Shown piece by piece: positions 8,112 to 15,850 of a stretch of 64,000 nucleotides of DNA (position 1 is the stretch's first letter; every line of letters starts with the position of its first letter). A program made the translations under genes and the position numbers. The notes beneath the pieces are model-generated. The model was given only the letters and a program-made list of their open reading frames with translations. It was not told where the DNA came from and ran no database searches. Source of the DNA: Actinocatenispora sera (GTDB taxonomy: Bacteria > Actinomycetota > Actinomycetes > Mycobacteriales > Micromonosporaceae); contig NZ_AP023354.1 in the NCBI RefSeq assembly GCF_018324685.1, forward strand, positions 2,418,001 through 2,482,000. The letters run 5' to 3'.

Positions 8112-8157
8112 GCCGCCTGACTACCAGCCGGCTGTGACAGAACCGCCCGCTCCCGGG

Positions 8158-9030
8158 TCAGGCGAGGCCGCGGCGGGCGGCGGCGGGCTGCCGGTCGCCG
8201 CGGATGGTGGCGACCATGTCCAGCGCCTGCCGGGTGGCGCGGACCTGGTGGGCGCGGAAGAACCGGGCCCCGAGCCAGGCGCTGACCACGCTGGCGGCGA
8301 GTGTGCCGGACAGTCGGCCGGCCACCGGTACGTCCAGCGACTCGCCGACGAAGTCCTTGTTGGACAGGGCGACGAGTACCGGCCATCCGGTGCCGGCGAG
8401 TTCGTCCAGCCGGCGGGTGAGCTCCAGCGAGTGCCGGGTGTTCTTGCCGAAATCGTGCGCCGGGTCGATCAGGATCCCGTCCCGCCGTACCCCCAGCGCG
8501 ACCGCGCGGTCGGCCAGCCGCGTCACCGTGTCGAGCACGTCGGCCACCACGTCGTCGTACGCCGGCCGGTGTGGCCGGGTACGCGGCGGCAGCCCACCGG
8601 TGTGCGAGCAGACCAGGCCGACACCGGTCTCCGCGGCGACCTCGGCCAGCCGCGGGTCGGCGCCCGCCCAGGCGTCGTTGAGCAGGTCGGCACCCGCCTC
8701 GACGGCCTGCCGGGCCACTTCCGCCCGCCAGGTGTCCACCGAGATCACCAGGTCGGGATGCCGCGCCCGGATGGTCGCCACGAACGGGACGATCCGCCGG
8801 ATCTCCTCCTCCGCGTCGACCACCTGACCCGGGCCCGCCTTGACGCCGCCGATGTCGACGATGTCGGCTCCTTCCTGAACCGCCCGGTCGACGGCCGCGA
8901 GCGCCGCCTCGGTCCCGAACGTGGCGCCCTGGTCGAAGAACGAGTCCGGGGTCCGGTTGATGATGGCCATCACGGCCAGCTCGGTCGGCTCGAACGTGCG
9001 GCGACCCAGCCGCACCGGACCGCTGTCCAC
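8158..9030 (-). CDS. folP2: Dihydropteroate synthase-like protein FolP2
   Basis: This is a TIM-barrel protein of the dihydropteroate synthase family (290 aa). Recognisable elements are AIINRTPDSFFDQG (pterin-site loop; canonical enzymes read NVTPDSFSDGG), DIGGVKAGPG, SVDTWRAEVA, LLNDAWAG and ILIDPAHDFGKN. The altered first motif and the gene neighbourhood match the actinobacterial paralogue FolP2 (M. tuberculosis Rv1207), for which DHPS activity has not been found. The true role is therefore unclear and it may not serve folate synthesis. The GTG start at 9030 follows a very strong AGGAGG site. A gpgS gene, the usual neighbour in mycobacteria, is absent. Confidence 0.85.
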   Translation of the reverse strand: MDSGPVRLGRRTFEPTELAVMAIINRTPDSFFDQGATFGTEAALAAVDRAVQEGADIVDIGGVKAGPGQVVDAEEEIRRIVPFVATIRARHPDLVISVDTWRAEVARQAVEAGADLLNDAWAGADPRLAEVAAETGVGLVCSHTGGLPPRTRPHRPAYDDVVADVLDTVTRLADRAVALGVRRDGILIDPAHDFGKNTRHSLELTRRLDELAGTGWPVLVALSNKDFVGESLDVPVAGRLSGTLAASVVSAWLGARFFRAHQVRATRQALDMVATIRGDRQPAAARRGLA

Positions 9031-9184
9031 GCGCTACCTCCTGACGGTGTCGGCACCATCGTCCATCAACCCAGGGCAAACGCCTGGTCGGCCCGGTGGC
9101 GGCCGGCGCGACGGGTGAGGCCCGGACCGGCACTACACCGTACCGGGGTCCTGTCGGTCTGTTCGTCGTGTCACGATTGCCGGT

Positions 9185-10024
9185 ATGCGCGAGATTCTCC
9201 TGCTGCTCGTGGTGGCTCTGGTGGCCGCGGCCATCGTGTTCGGTGTGATCGTCGCGATCACCGGTGCGGCGCGTGGCCTGCAGCCGGCCGAGCCGGACGA
9301 ACGGGCCCGCCGACTGCCCGGCGACCGGCCGCTCGCGGAGCGCGACCTGGGTACGGTCCGGTTCGACGCGGTCCTTCGCGGGTACCGGATGGCGCAGGTG
9401 GACGCCGCGCTGCGCCGCGTGTCGTACGACCTGGGCTACAAGCAGGAGCTGATCGCGGCGCTGGAGGCCGAGGTCGCGGCGCTGCGGGACGGCCGCACCG
9501 CCGATGCCGACCTGCTGCGCGACCGCCGCCTTGCCGCCGCCGCGCCCGTCCGCCGGGTGGCCCAGCGCCCGGCGACCCCGACCCCGACCGACCCGGCCGG
9601 CGCCGCGGCTGCGGGCGCAGTGCCGGCCGGCGAGGCGGTAGCGGACGCAGCGCCGATCGACGAGGCGGCTGCGGGCGCAGTGCCGGCCGACGAGGGGGCA
9701 GCGGACGCAGCGCCGATCGACGAAGCGGCAGCAGACACCGTGCCGGTCGACGACCCGGCGCCCGCCGGGGATCCCGCGCCGGTCACCGGTGCCGAGACCG
9801 ACGGCGGTGCCCAGGCCCTGCAGCCTGCCGACCGCGCCGAGCCTGACGACCTCGCGACGGCTGCCGACGGCGCCGAGTCCGCGGACACGGTCCCGGCCGA
9901 CGAGGGCGAACGGGCTGAGGACGCGGCGGACGATCCGGCGGCGGGAAGGCCGGACACCGACGGCTCGAACGGGCGGGCGGATGGTGCGGCGCGCCGGGTC
10001 GCCGGCCAGCCGGCGGTGAGCTGA
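9185..10024 (+). CDS. Membrane-anchored DivIVA-domain protein with Ala-rich tail
   Basis: This 279-aa protein has one N-terminal transmembrane helix (residues about 4-28), then a short DivIVA-like segment (VRFDAVLRGYRMAQVDAALRR, followed by a coiled-coil ELIAALEAEVAALRDG). The acidic, alanine-rich tail (about 115-279) has imprecise repeats (AAGAVPA.E...ADAAPIDEA). The head resembles Rv1209, which sits in the same folP2-tagA interval. DivIVA segments bind curved membranes or polar growth complexes, so a cell-envelope role is inferred. The tail is likely disordered and expanded by repeat slippage. Confidence 0.75.
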   Translation: MREILLLLVVALVAAAIVFGVIVAITGAARGLQPAEPDERARRLPGDRPLAERDLGTVRFDAVLRGYRMAQVDAALRRVSYDLGYKQELIAALEAEVAALRDGRTADADLLRDRRLAAAAPVRRVAQRPATPTPTDPAGAAAAGAVPAGEAVADAAPIDEAAAGAVPADEGAADAAPIDEAAADTVPVDDPAPAGDPAPVTGAETDGGAQALQPADRAEPDDLATAADGAESADTVPADEGERAEDAADDPAAGRPDTDGSNGRADGAARRVAGQPAVS

Positions 10025-10105
10025 CGCCCATGAGCGAGCGGGAGCGAAGCACGGGCATCGTGCGTGGGTGCCTCCGGCCCGAGCGAGGCAGAGCGGGGAG
10101 CGGGC

Positions 10106-10702
10106 ATGAGTGATGCGCGGAGGTCACCGGATCTGTTGATCGGTGCGGACGGCCGGGGGCGTTGCCCGTGGGCCGGCAGCGCGCCGGAGTACGTCGAGTA
10201 CCACGACGACGAGTGGGGTCGGCCGGTGCGCACCGACGACGGGCTGTTCGAGCGGCTCACCCTGGAGGCGTTCCAGTCCGGGCTGGCATGGATCACCATC
10301 CTGCGCAAGCGGCCAGCGTTCCGGCAGGCGTTCGCCGGCTTCCGGATCGGCAAGGTCGCCGCGTTCGGCGAGGCGGACCGGGAGCGGCTGCTCGCCGATG
10401 CCGGCATCGTGCGCAACCGCGCGAAGATCGACGCCGCGCTGGGCAACGCCCGGGTGGCGGCCGAGCTGCCGGGCGGCCTCGCCGCGCTGATCTGGTCGTA
10501 CGCGCCGAAGCAGCGGCCGCGCCCGAAGCGGCTCGCCGACGTGCCGGCCACCAGCCCCGAGTCGGTGGCGCTGGCGAAGGAGCTGAAGCGGCGCGGTTTC
10601 CGGTTCGTCGGCCCGACCACCGCGTACGCGTTGATGCAGGCCGCCGGGTTGGTCGACGACCACCTGGCCGGCTGTATCGCCCCCGGCAACACCGCCGCCT
10701 GA
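10106..10702 (+). CDS. tagA: DNA-3-methyladenine glycosylase I
   Basis: TagA excises 3-methyladenine from alkylated DNA to start base-excision repair. Family motifs are RCPWAGSAPEYVEYHDDEWGRPVRTDD (zinc-binding Cys and active-site acidic pocket), LTLEAFQSGLAWITILRKR, AFAGF, and GFRFVGPTTAYALMQAAGLVDDHL with the C-terminal zinc ligands His and Cys (GC). The length of 198 aa is normal. The ATG at 10106 is chosen because it follows GGGGAG; the frame opens at 10064. It occupies the same place after the DivIVA-domain gene as Rv1210. Confidence 0.92.
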   Translation: MSDARRSPDLLIGADGRGRCPWAGSAPEYVEYHDDEWGRPVRTDDGLFERLTLEAFQSGLAWITILRKRPAFRQAFAGFRIGKVAAFGEADRERLLADAGIVRNRAKIDAALGNARVAAELPGGLAALIWSYAPKQRPRPKRLADVPATSPESVALAKELKRRGFRFVGPTTAYALMQAAGLVDDHLAGCIAPGNTAA

Positions 10703-11000
10703 CCTGCCGCGGGCCGGTGCGCCGCCGCCCGCCTGTGCGGCGCGCTGTCGGCCTGCCGCTGGTGGGGGGCGCCGCCCGCCTGCGCGGCGCGCTACCGGGC
10801 TGCCGCTGGTGGGGGGCGCCGCCCGCCCGTGCGGCGCGCTACCGGGCTGCCGCTGGTGGGGGACGCCGCCCGCCCGTGCGGCGCGCTACTGCCGCTGGTG
10901 GGGGACGCCGCCCGCCTGTTCGGCGCGCTGACCGGGCGACCGCTGGTTTCCTGCGTCCGCTGGGACGCCGCCCGGGTGTCCGGCGCGCCGGCGCCGTCGG
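10703..11000. repeat. 47-bp tandem repeats downstream of tagA
   Basis: The 471-base gap after tagA holds three to four head-to-tail copies of a 47-base GC-rich unit that starts CTGCCGCTGGTGGGG and ends CGGCGCGCTACCGGG, at 10753, 10800, 10847 and 10889 (the last spacing is shortened to 42). Weaker copies continue to about 11000. ORFs crossing it are repeat artefacts. From 11001 to 11160 nothing further is recognised apart from the ribosome site of the next gene. Confidence 0.85.
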
Positions 11001-11173
11001 GCCCGACCACCACTGGTTGTCCGCGGTCCGGCGGGACGCCGTTGCCTGCCGGTCCGCGGACCGGGCATGGGTGCTGCCCCGGTGCGCCGCGGAGTTCCCG
11101 GCATGCGGAAAGATAAGGGTTGCCTCAGCAGCACCGCGAGCTGCGGGTGATCGTGACGGCAGGCGGAGGTGTC

Positions 11174-11797
11174 ATGACGCAGTGGATGGTCGCGGTCGGC
11201 CCGGAGCAGTTCCAGGCGGAGCGGCTCTACCAGCACGATCAGCTGGAGGTACCGCTGCCGGCGATGCTGCCGATGGCGGTCGGTGACCCGGTCGCGCTGG
11301 TCGCCACCGGGGGCACCGTTGACGAACCGGTCGTGTTCGGCCTGGCCCGCATCGTGACCCCGCCGTACCCGGTGGACCGGGTGCCGGACGACCCGGACGA
11401 CGCCGACGTGGCCGGCCTGCCGGCGGCGATGGTGGTCGAGTACCTGGTGCGCGCGGTCGACCGGCCGGTGCCGCTGGCCGACCTGGCGCTCCCGGAGGCG
11501 ATGGAGTTCGAGCCGGGCGATCCGGCCGTACTGGGCGAGCCCGGGTACGGGCGGATCGTCGCGGCGTTGGGGGCGCCGCGCAGTCCGGTCACGCCGAAGC
11601 GGGAGTGGCTGGTCAGCCTCGACCTGCCGATCGAGGCCGACTCGCCGGCCGAGGCGGTCCGGATCTTCTGGACCTACGTCCGGCAGCTCGGCCCGGCGGA
11701 GCTGCCGGCGTTTGTCTCGCCGCGCGGCGACGAGACCGCGATGCGCCCGTACGTGCTCGGCGTCGAACACGAGATGGACCCCGAGGAGGACGAGTAA
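11174..11797 (+). CDS. Hypothetical protein, possible EVE/PUA-like N-terminus
   Basis: This 207-aa soluble acidic protein is not assigned to a named family. The ATG at 11174 follows GGCGGAGG at ideal spacing. The first about 65 residues (WMVAVGPEQFQAERLYQ... GDPVALVATGG...VFGLARIV) have the rhythm of an EVE/PUA-like beta barrel, in which a small-molecule or modified-base pocket is followed by a GLARI strand. The C-terminal part contains EWLVSLDLPIEADSPAEAVRIFWTYVRQLG. It stands alone between two repeat-rich intergenic regions. The function is unknown. Confidence 0.65.
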   Translation: MTQWMVAVGPEQFQAERLYQHDQLEVPLPAMLPMAVGDPVALVATGGTVDEPVVFGLARIVTPPYPVDRVPDDPDDADVAGLPAAMVVEYLVRAVDRPVPLADLALPEAMEFEPGDPAVLGEPGYGRIVAALGAPRSPVTPKREWLVSLDLPIEADSPAEAVRIFWTYVRQLGPAELPAFVSPRGDETAMRPYVLGVEHEMDPEEDE

Positions 11798-11840
11798 CCG
11801 TCGGCCACCGGCCGCCGGCCCGCACCCGCGACCCGCACCG

Positions 11841-11898
11841 TTGATCAAGGGATCGCGACACGCATTGCTGGCACGACGTGACCCGATCCCTTGATCAA
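11841..11898. terminator. Long inverted repeat, probable terminator
   Basis: TTGATCAAGGGATCG (11841-11855) is perfectly complementary to 11884-11898, with a 28-base loop. It lies between two convergent genes and could form a 15-bp stem, so a bidirectional terminator is the simplest reading. The outer TTGATCAA is itself a palindrome, so a protein-binding site is also possible. Confidence 0.5.
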
Positions 11899-11993
11899 CT
11901 TCACCGGGAGGGCAACTTCACCGGGAGGGCAACTTCACCGGGAGGGCGGCTTCACCGGGAGGGCAACGACCGGGAGGGCAACGACCGGGAGGG
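11899..11993. repeat. 17-bp tandem repeats
   Basis: Four copies of CTTCACCGGGAGGGCAA (17 bases) and two shorter 13-base derivatives (CGACCGGGAGGGCAA-like) run head to tail to the stop codon of the enoyl-CoA hydratase gene. They are noncoding. Confidence 0.8.
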
Positions 11994-12785
11994 TCAGCGG
12001 CCGTGGAAGGCGGGGCGGCGCTTGGCGACGAACGCCTCGGTGGCGGCCCGGTGGTCGCTGGTCGCGCCGCAGATCGACTGCGCGTCCGCCTCGACCGCCA
12101 GCGCATCCCGCAGGCTGCCCGAGGCGCCGGTCGCGAGCTCGCGCTTGAGCTGGCCGTACGCCACGGTCGGGCCGGCGGCGAGCCGGGTGGCGAGCGCGGT
12201 GGCCGCGGGCAACACCTCGTCGTCGGTGGCGACCAGCTCGGTGAACAGGCCGAGCCGGTCGGCGGTGGCCGCGTCCACCTTGGTACCGAGCAGGGTCAGT
12301 TCGGTGGCCTTGGCGTAGCCGACGAGCCGGGGCAGCGTCCAGGAGATGCCGGTGTCGCCGGCGAGGCCCACTCCGGCGAAGCTCATCGAGAACGACGTAC
12401 CGGGGCCGCCGATGCGGAAGTCGGCCAGGAACGCCAGCGCCGCGCCCGCACCGGCGGCCGGCCCCCGTACCGCGGCGACGACCGGCTTGGGCATCCCGCC
12501 GAGCAGCTCCGCGATCGGCGTGTAGTGCTCGTGCACGGTGCGCATCGGGTCGCTGCCGGCGCCCAGCGTCTCGATGTGTTCGCGCAGGTCCTGGCCGACG
12601 CAGAAGCCGCGGCCGGCACCGGCGAGCAGCAGCGCCCGGCAGTCGTCGTCGGCCGCCGCGTCGCGCAGCGCGTCCCGCAGCGCCTCCTTCAGCTCGACCG
12701 ACAGCGAGTTCAGCGACTCGGGGCGGTTGAAGGTGAGCGTGACGACGCCGGTGTCGGCGCGGTCGACCAGCAGTACCTCGGTCAT
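11994..12785 (-). CDS. Enoyl-CoA hydratase/isomerase family protein
   Basis: This 263-aa crotonase-fold enzyme acts on acyl-CoA thioesters in beta-oxidation or aromatic catabolism. The oxyanion-hole segments are GRGFCVGQDLREH and RGPAAGAGAALAFLADFRIG, and the latter half has SMSFAGVGLAGDTGISWTLPRLVG. The GDTGISW region, with Asp rather than the second catalytic Glu of hydratases, resembles PaaG-type isomerases. The paaX gene directly upstream on the same strand, 18 bases away, supports a phenylacetyl-CoA-type role. No other paa genes are in the window, so the substrate remains inferred. Confidence 0.85.
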   Translation of the reverse strand: MTEVLLVDRADTGVVTLTFNRPESLNSLSVELKEALRDALRDAAADDDCRALLLAGAGRGFCVGQDLREHIETLGAGSDPMRTVHEHYTPIAELLGGMPKPVVAAVRGPAAGAGAALAFLADFRIGGPGTSFSMSFAGVGLAGDTGISWTLPRLVGYAKATELTLLGTKVDAATADRLGLFTELVATDDEVLPAATALATRLAAGPTVAYGQLKRELATGASGSLRDALAVEADAQSICGATSDHRAATEAFVAKRRPAFHGR

Positions 12786-12803
12786 GGCAACCCTTCGGAT
12801 TCC

Positions 12804-13619
12804 TCAGCGGTGGGTGGTGGGCAGGCAGGAGTCCACGTACCGGTCGGCGGCGGCGCGCAGCCGCCCCGCGTACCGGTCGAAGAAGGCGGCCGCGGCGGCG
12901 CCGGGCCAGTCGGGCGGCAGCAGCTCGGCCGGCAGCTGCGGGTCGGAGAACAGGAACGTCCGCCAGGCGTGCACCAGCCGGAACCGCGCCGCGTACGCCT
13001 GCTCGTCGGTCACCGTGGCCGGCAGCCCGGCGACCACCGGCGTGTACTCGGTGACGAACTCCCGGTACGCGGTGGCGAGCGCGGGCAGGTCCCAGGCGCG
13101 GCGGACCAGGTCGCTGGCGCCCGCGGTGTCGCCGTCGTGCCGGGCGACGAACCGTGCCGCGGCGACGCCGACCTCGTCCAGCAACGCGGCCACCTCGGCG
13201 TCCCGCGCCCGTACCGTGCCGCGGCGGGGCGCCGCCCAGGTGCTCGGGGACAGCGCGCCGAAGCCGAGATAGCCAAGGGTGTCGGCGAGCCGGCTGCGCT
13301 GCGCGCGGGTGGCCGACCCGGTCAGTACCAGCAGATCGAACCGGCCGTCCCAGTCGCGCCGGGTGGTCCGGTAGATGCGCGCGGCGGCCTCGTCGAGCCG
13401 GCGCATCCCCCGACCGGTGAGCGCGTAGCCCGGCCCGGCCGGCAGCCGTACGGGGGCCAGCCAGCCCTGCCGGACCATCCGGGAGATGGCGGTGCGCACC
13501 GCCGGCGCGGCGATGGACAGCGGCGCGAGCAGCCGGACGAGGGCCGCGACCGGTGCCTCACCGCCGCGCGGCCGAAGGTGATCTCCATAGAGATCGAACA
13601 GCGCGGAGCGGGCCTGCAC
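12804..13619 (-). CDS. paaX: PaaX family transcriptional regulator
   Basis: This 271-aa protein of the PaaX family represses phenylacetate-type catabolic genes until relieved by an aryl-CoA. The N-terminal winged helix is visible (LFDLYGDHLRP, then APAVRTAISRMVRQGWLAPVR). The middle domain contains WDGRFDLLVLTG, and the C-terminal PaaX domain has VHAWRTFLFSDPQLPAELLPPDWPG. It overlaps no other gene and is followed 18 bases later by the enoyl-CoA hydratase gene. An inverted repeat just upstream is the likely autoregulatory operator. Confidence 0.88.
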   Translation of the reverse strand: MQARSALFDLYGDHLRPRGGEAPVAALVRLLAPLSIAAPAVRTAISRMVRQGWLAPVRLPAGPGYALTGRGMRRLDEAAARIYRTTRRDWDGRFDLLVLTGSATRAQRSRLADTLGYLGFGALSPSTWAAPRRGTVRARDAEVAALLDEVGVAAARFVARHDGDTAGASDLVRRAWDLPALATAYREFVTEYTPVVAGLPATVTDEQAYAARFRLVHAWRTFLFSDPQLPAELLPPDWPGAAAAAFFDRYAGRLRAAADRYVDSCLPTTHR

Positions 13620-13628
13620 GCTCGCGAG

Positions 13629-13667
13629 TGTGACAGTTCGATACCGAAGATGCCAACAACTGTCACA
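13629..13667. promoter_or_regulatory. Inverted repeat upstream of paaX
   Basis: TGTGACAGTT (13629-13638) is repeated in inverted orientation as AACTGTCACA (13658-13667), 9 bases before the paaX start on the minus strand. The half-sites are 29 bases apart centre to centre, close to three helical turns. This is a good candidate for PaaX autoregulation. Confidence 0.55.
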
Positions 13668-13818
13668 TATCCCCGGGGCCGGTTTGGGTCCCGGCCCGCT
13701 TATCAGGGAAAATCATCGTCGTGGAAGTGCGTCGCTGGCCGGCGGGCCGGCTCGGCCGCGACGCGCGGAAGGTATCGGCCGCGGGAAAACCCGCGGTGTC
13801 GAGTCGAGGGGAGACAAC

Positions 13819-13986
13819 ATGGCGGCCATGAAGCCGCGGACGGGCGACGGTCCGCTGGAGGTCACCAAGGAGGGCCGCGGCATCGTCATGCGGGTTCCGC
13901 TCGAAGGCGGTGGCCGGCTGGTCGTCGAGATGACCCCGGAGGAAGCCGGCGAGCTCGGCGAGGCGCTGAAGAACGTCGCGGGCTGA
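13819..13986 (+). CDS. DUF3117 small protein
   Basis: This 55-aa protein starts [11 protein letters not shown] and contains [29 protein letters not shown]. It is nearly identical in pattern to the conserved actinobacterial protein Rv1211, which also lies between tagA and glgA. The ATG at 13819 is backed by GAGGGGAG and by the family start. The frame is open to 13630, but that extension is not conserved-looking. The function is unknown; the small beta-rich fold suggests a structural or regulatory role. Confidence 0.9.
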   Translation: MAAMKPRTGDGPLEVTKEGRGIVMRVPLEGGGRLVVEMTPEEAGELGEALKNVAG

Positions 13987-14025
13987 TCCGTTTGCGGGGG
14001 GCCGTGCGGCACCCCACCGATCCAT

Positions 14026-14061
14026 ACCGGCCCGGTACCGATCCTTCGGTGCCGGGCCGGT
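14026..14061 (+). terminator. Terminator after DUF3117 gene
   Basis: ACCGGCCCGGTACCGA (14026-14041) pairs with TCGGTGCCGGGCCGGT (14046-14061), with one G-U pair and a 4-base loop, in the spacer between the DUF3117 gene and pepA. Confidence 0.65.
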
Positions 14062-14119
14062 GTCCTGACCTGGTCGTCCCGACCTGCTGTCCGATCTCGC
14101 TGTCCCGCTTCCGGGACGG

Positions 14120-15757
14120 ATGGAGCTGCGTGTGGCTTCCTTGACCCTGCGACTCGGCACCGGAACCCGGCCCGCGGTACTGGCCGTGCCGGTCGCGCCC
14201 ACCGGCGACGACACCGACGACTCTGCCGCTGGGCCCGGCTCGGCTGGCAAGGCCGGCTCCGCCGGTTCGGCTGGCAAGGCCGGCTCCGCCGGTTCGGCTG
14301 GCAAGGCCGGCTCCGCCGGTTCGGCTGGCAAGGCCGGCTCCGCCGGTTCGGCTGGCAAGGCCGGCTCCGCCGGCGGTGCGGCGGCCGCGGTGCTGGCAAC
14401 GGTGCCGCTACCGGCTGGCACCGAGAGCGTGCTCGCCGCCTACCTGGCCGACGTCGAGCACTCCGGAGCCGCCGGCAGCATCGAGGTGCTGCCGCGCCCC
14501 GGCGAGCGGCCGCAGCGGCTGATCGCCGTCGGTGTCGGCGACGGCACCGAGGCCGACTGGCGGGCGGCGGGTGCCGCCGTGGTGCGCGCCGCCGCGAAGC
14601 AGCCGGCGCTGACCGTCGCGGTACCGGACGGGCTGACCGACGCGCAGCTCGCCGGGCTGGCCGAGGGGATCCTGCTCGCCGGGTACCGGTTCAGCCTCGC
14701 CGCGGACGACAGCGGTGCACCGGCGCTGAACCGGGTCACCATCGCCGCCGACGCCGCCCGGTACGGCCCGGCACTGGCGCACGCGCAGGCGGTCGCCGAG
14801 GCGACCGCGCTGGCCCGGGACTGGGTCAACACGCCCAGCAACGACAAGTCGCCGGAGTGGTTCGCCGGCCGGATCGCCCGCGCCGCCGAGAAGCACCAGG
14901 TGCAGGTACGCATCCGGGACGCCGCCGCGCTCGCCGCCGAGGGGTTCGGCGGGGTGGTCGCGGTCGGCGAGGGCTCGCCGCGCCCGCCGCGGCTGGTGGA
15001 GCTGCGCTGGCGGCCACGCGGTGCGCAGCGGCACGTGGTGCTCGTCGGCAAGGGCATCACGTACGACACGGGTGGCATCGACATCAAGCCGATCGGCGCG
15101 ATGGAGCTGATGCGCAAGGACATGGGCGGTGCCGGCGCGGTCGCCGCGGCGACGATCGGTGCCGCCGCGATGCGACTGCCGGTACGCGTCACGGCGCTGC
15201 TTCCGTTGGCCGACAACGTCGTCAGCGGTGCGGCGTACCGGCCGGGCGACGTGGTGCGGCACTACGGCGGGATCACGACGGAGATCCAGAACACCGACGC
15301 GGAGGGTCGGATCGTGGTGGCCGATGCCCTCGCGTACGCGGTGCGCCGGCTCGCCCCCGACGTCCTCGTCGACCTGGCCACCCTGACCGGGGCGCAGCGC
15401 GTCGCGCTGGGCAAGAAGACCGCCGCGCTGTACGCGACCGACGACGAGCTGGCCGCCGCGCTCGCCGCGGCCGGCGACGACGCCGGCGAGCCGATGTGGC
15501 GGATGCCGCTGCCCGCCGACTACGTCGAGAAGGTGCACAGCTCCACGGTCGCCGACCTGAACAACGCCCCGGTACAGGGCGAGGCCGGGTCGGTGATGGG
15601 CGCCCTGTTCCTGCGCGAGTTCACCGCCGGCCACCCGTGCTGGGCGCACGTGGACATGTCCGCACCGGCCTGGTCCGCCAGCGCCGCCGGCGAACTGCCG
15701 AAGGGCGCCACCGGCTGGGGCGTCCGCACCCTGCTGCGCTACCTCGCCACCCAGTGA
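14120..15757 (+). CDS. pepA: Leucyl aminopeptidase (M17)
   Basis: This cytosolic di-manganese/zinc exopeptidase releases N-terminal residues, especially leucine. The M17 catalytic domain is complete: [16 protein letters not shown] (metal Lys and Asp), [20 protein letters not shown], the signature [14 protein letters not shown] with the catalytic Asp/Glu/Arg, and the LATLTGAQ strand. The usual length is about 500 aa, and this one is 545. The excess is a Gly-Ser-Ala-Lys repeat (five units of GKAGSAGSA, residues about 43-87) inside the N-terminal domain, encoded by a perfect-looking 27-bp tandem repeat. The ATG at 14120 is used; the GTG at 14132 has a slightly better-spaced GGATGGAG and would shorten it by 4 residues. 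Confidence 0.9.
   Translation: MELRVASLTLRLGTGTRPAVLAVPVAPTGDDTDDSAAGPGSAGKAGSAGSAGKAGSAGSAGKAGSAGSAGKAGSAGSAGKAGSAGGAAAAVLATVPLPAGTESVLAAYLADVEHSGAAGSIEVLPRPGERPQRLIAVGVGDGTEADWRAAGAAVVRAAAKQPALTVAVPDGLTDAQLAGLAEGILLAGYRFSLAADDSGAPALNRVTIAADAARYGPALAHAQAVAEATALARDWVNTPSNDKSPEWFAGRIARAAEKHQVQVRIRDAAALAAEGFGGVVAVGEGSPRPPRLVELRWRPRGAQRHVVLVGKGITYDTGGIDIKPIGAMELMRKDMGGAGAVAAATIGAAAMRLPVRVTALLPLADNVVSGAAYRPGDVVRHYGGITTEIQNTDAEGRIVVADALAYAVRRLAPDVLVDLATLTGAQRVALGKKTAALYATDDELAAALAAAGDDAGEPMWRMPLPADYVEKVHSSTVADLNNAPVQGEAGSVMGALFLREFTAGHPCWAHVDMSAPAWSASAAGELPKGATGWGVRTLLRYLATQ
14246..14380 (+). repeat. 27-bp tandem repeat inside pepA
   Basis: Five copies of a 27-base unit beginning GGCAAGGCCGGCTCCGCCGG start at 14246, 14273, 14300, 14327 and 14354. 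The period is a multiple of 3, so the reading frame of pepA is kept and each unit adds nine residues. Confidence 0.9.
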
Positions 15758-15760
15758 CAG

Positions 15761-15794
15761 CGATGATCCCCGGCCCCGAGGCCGGGGATCATCG
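15761..15794. terminator. Bidirectional terminator pepA / esterase
   Basis: A perfect 15-bp stem (CGATGATCCCCGGCC, 15761-15775, with 15780-15794) and a 4-base loop lie 4 bases after the pepA stop and before the convergent esterase gene. Confidence 0.85.
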
Positions 15795-15850
15795 GCGTGC
15801 GTCGCACGGCCCGCCGGCCCTGCCCACGCCACCCTGACGGTGGTGGCGGT

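Noticed and set aside
6861-8120. 419-codon plus-strand frame across the repeat array
   Set aside because: It passes through a 29-bp repeat and antisense to the nucleotidyltransferase gene. Its product is low-complexity and has no ribosome site.
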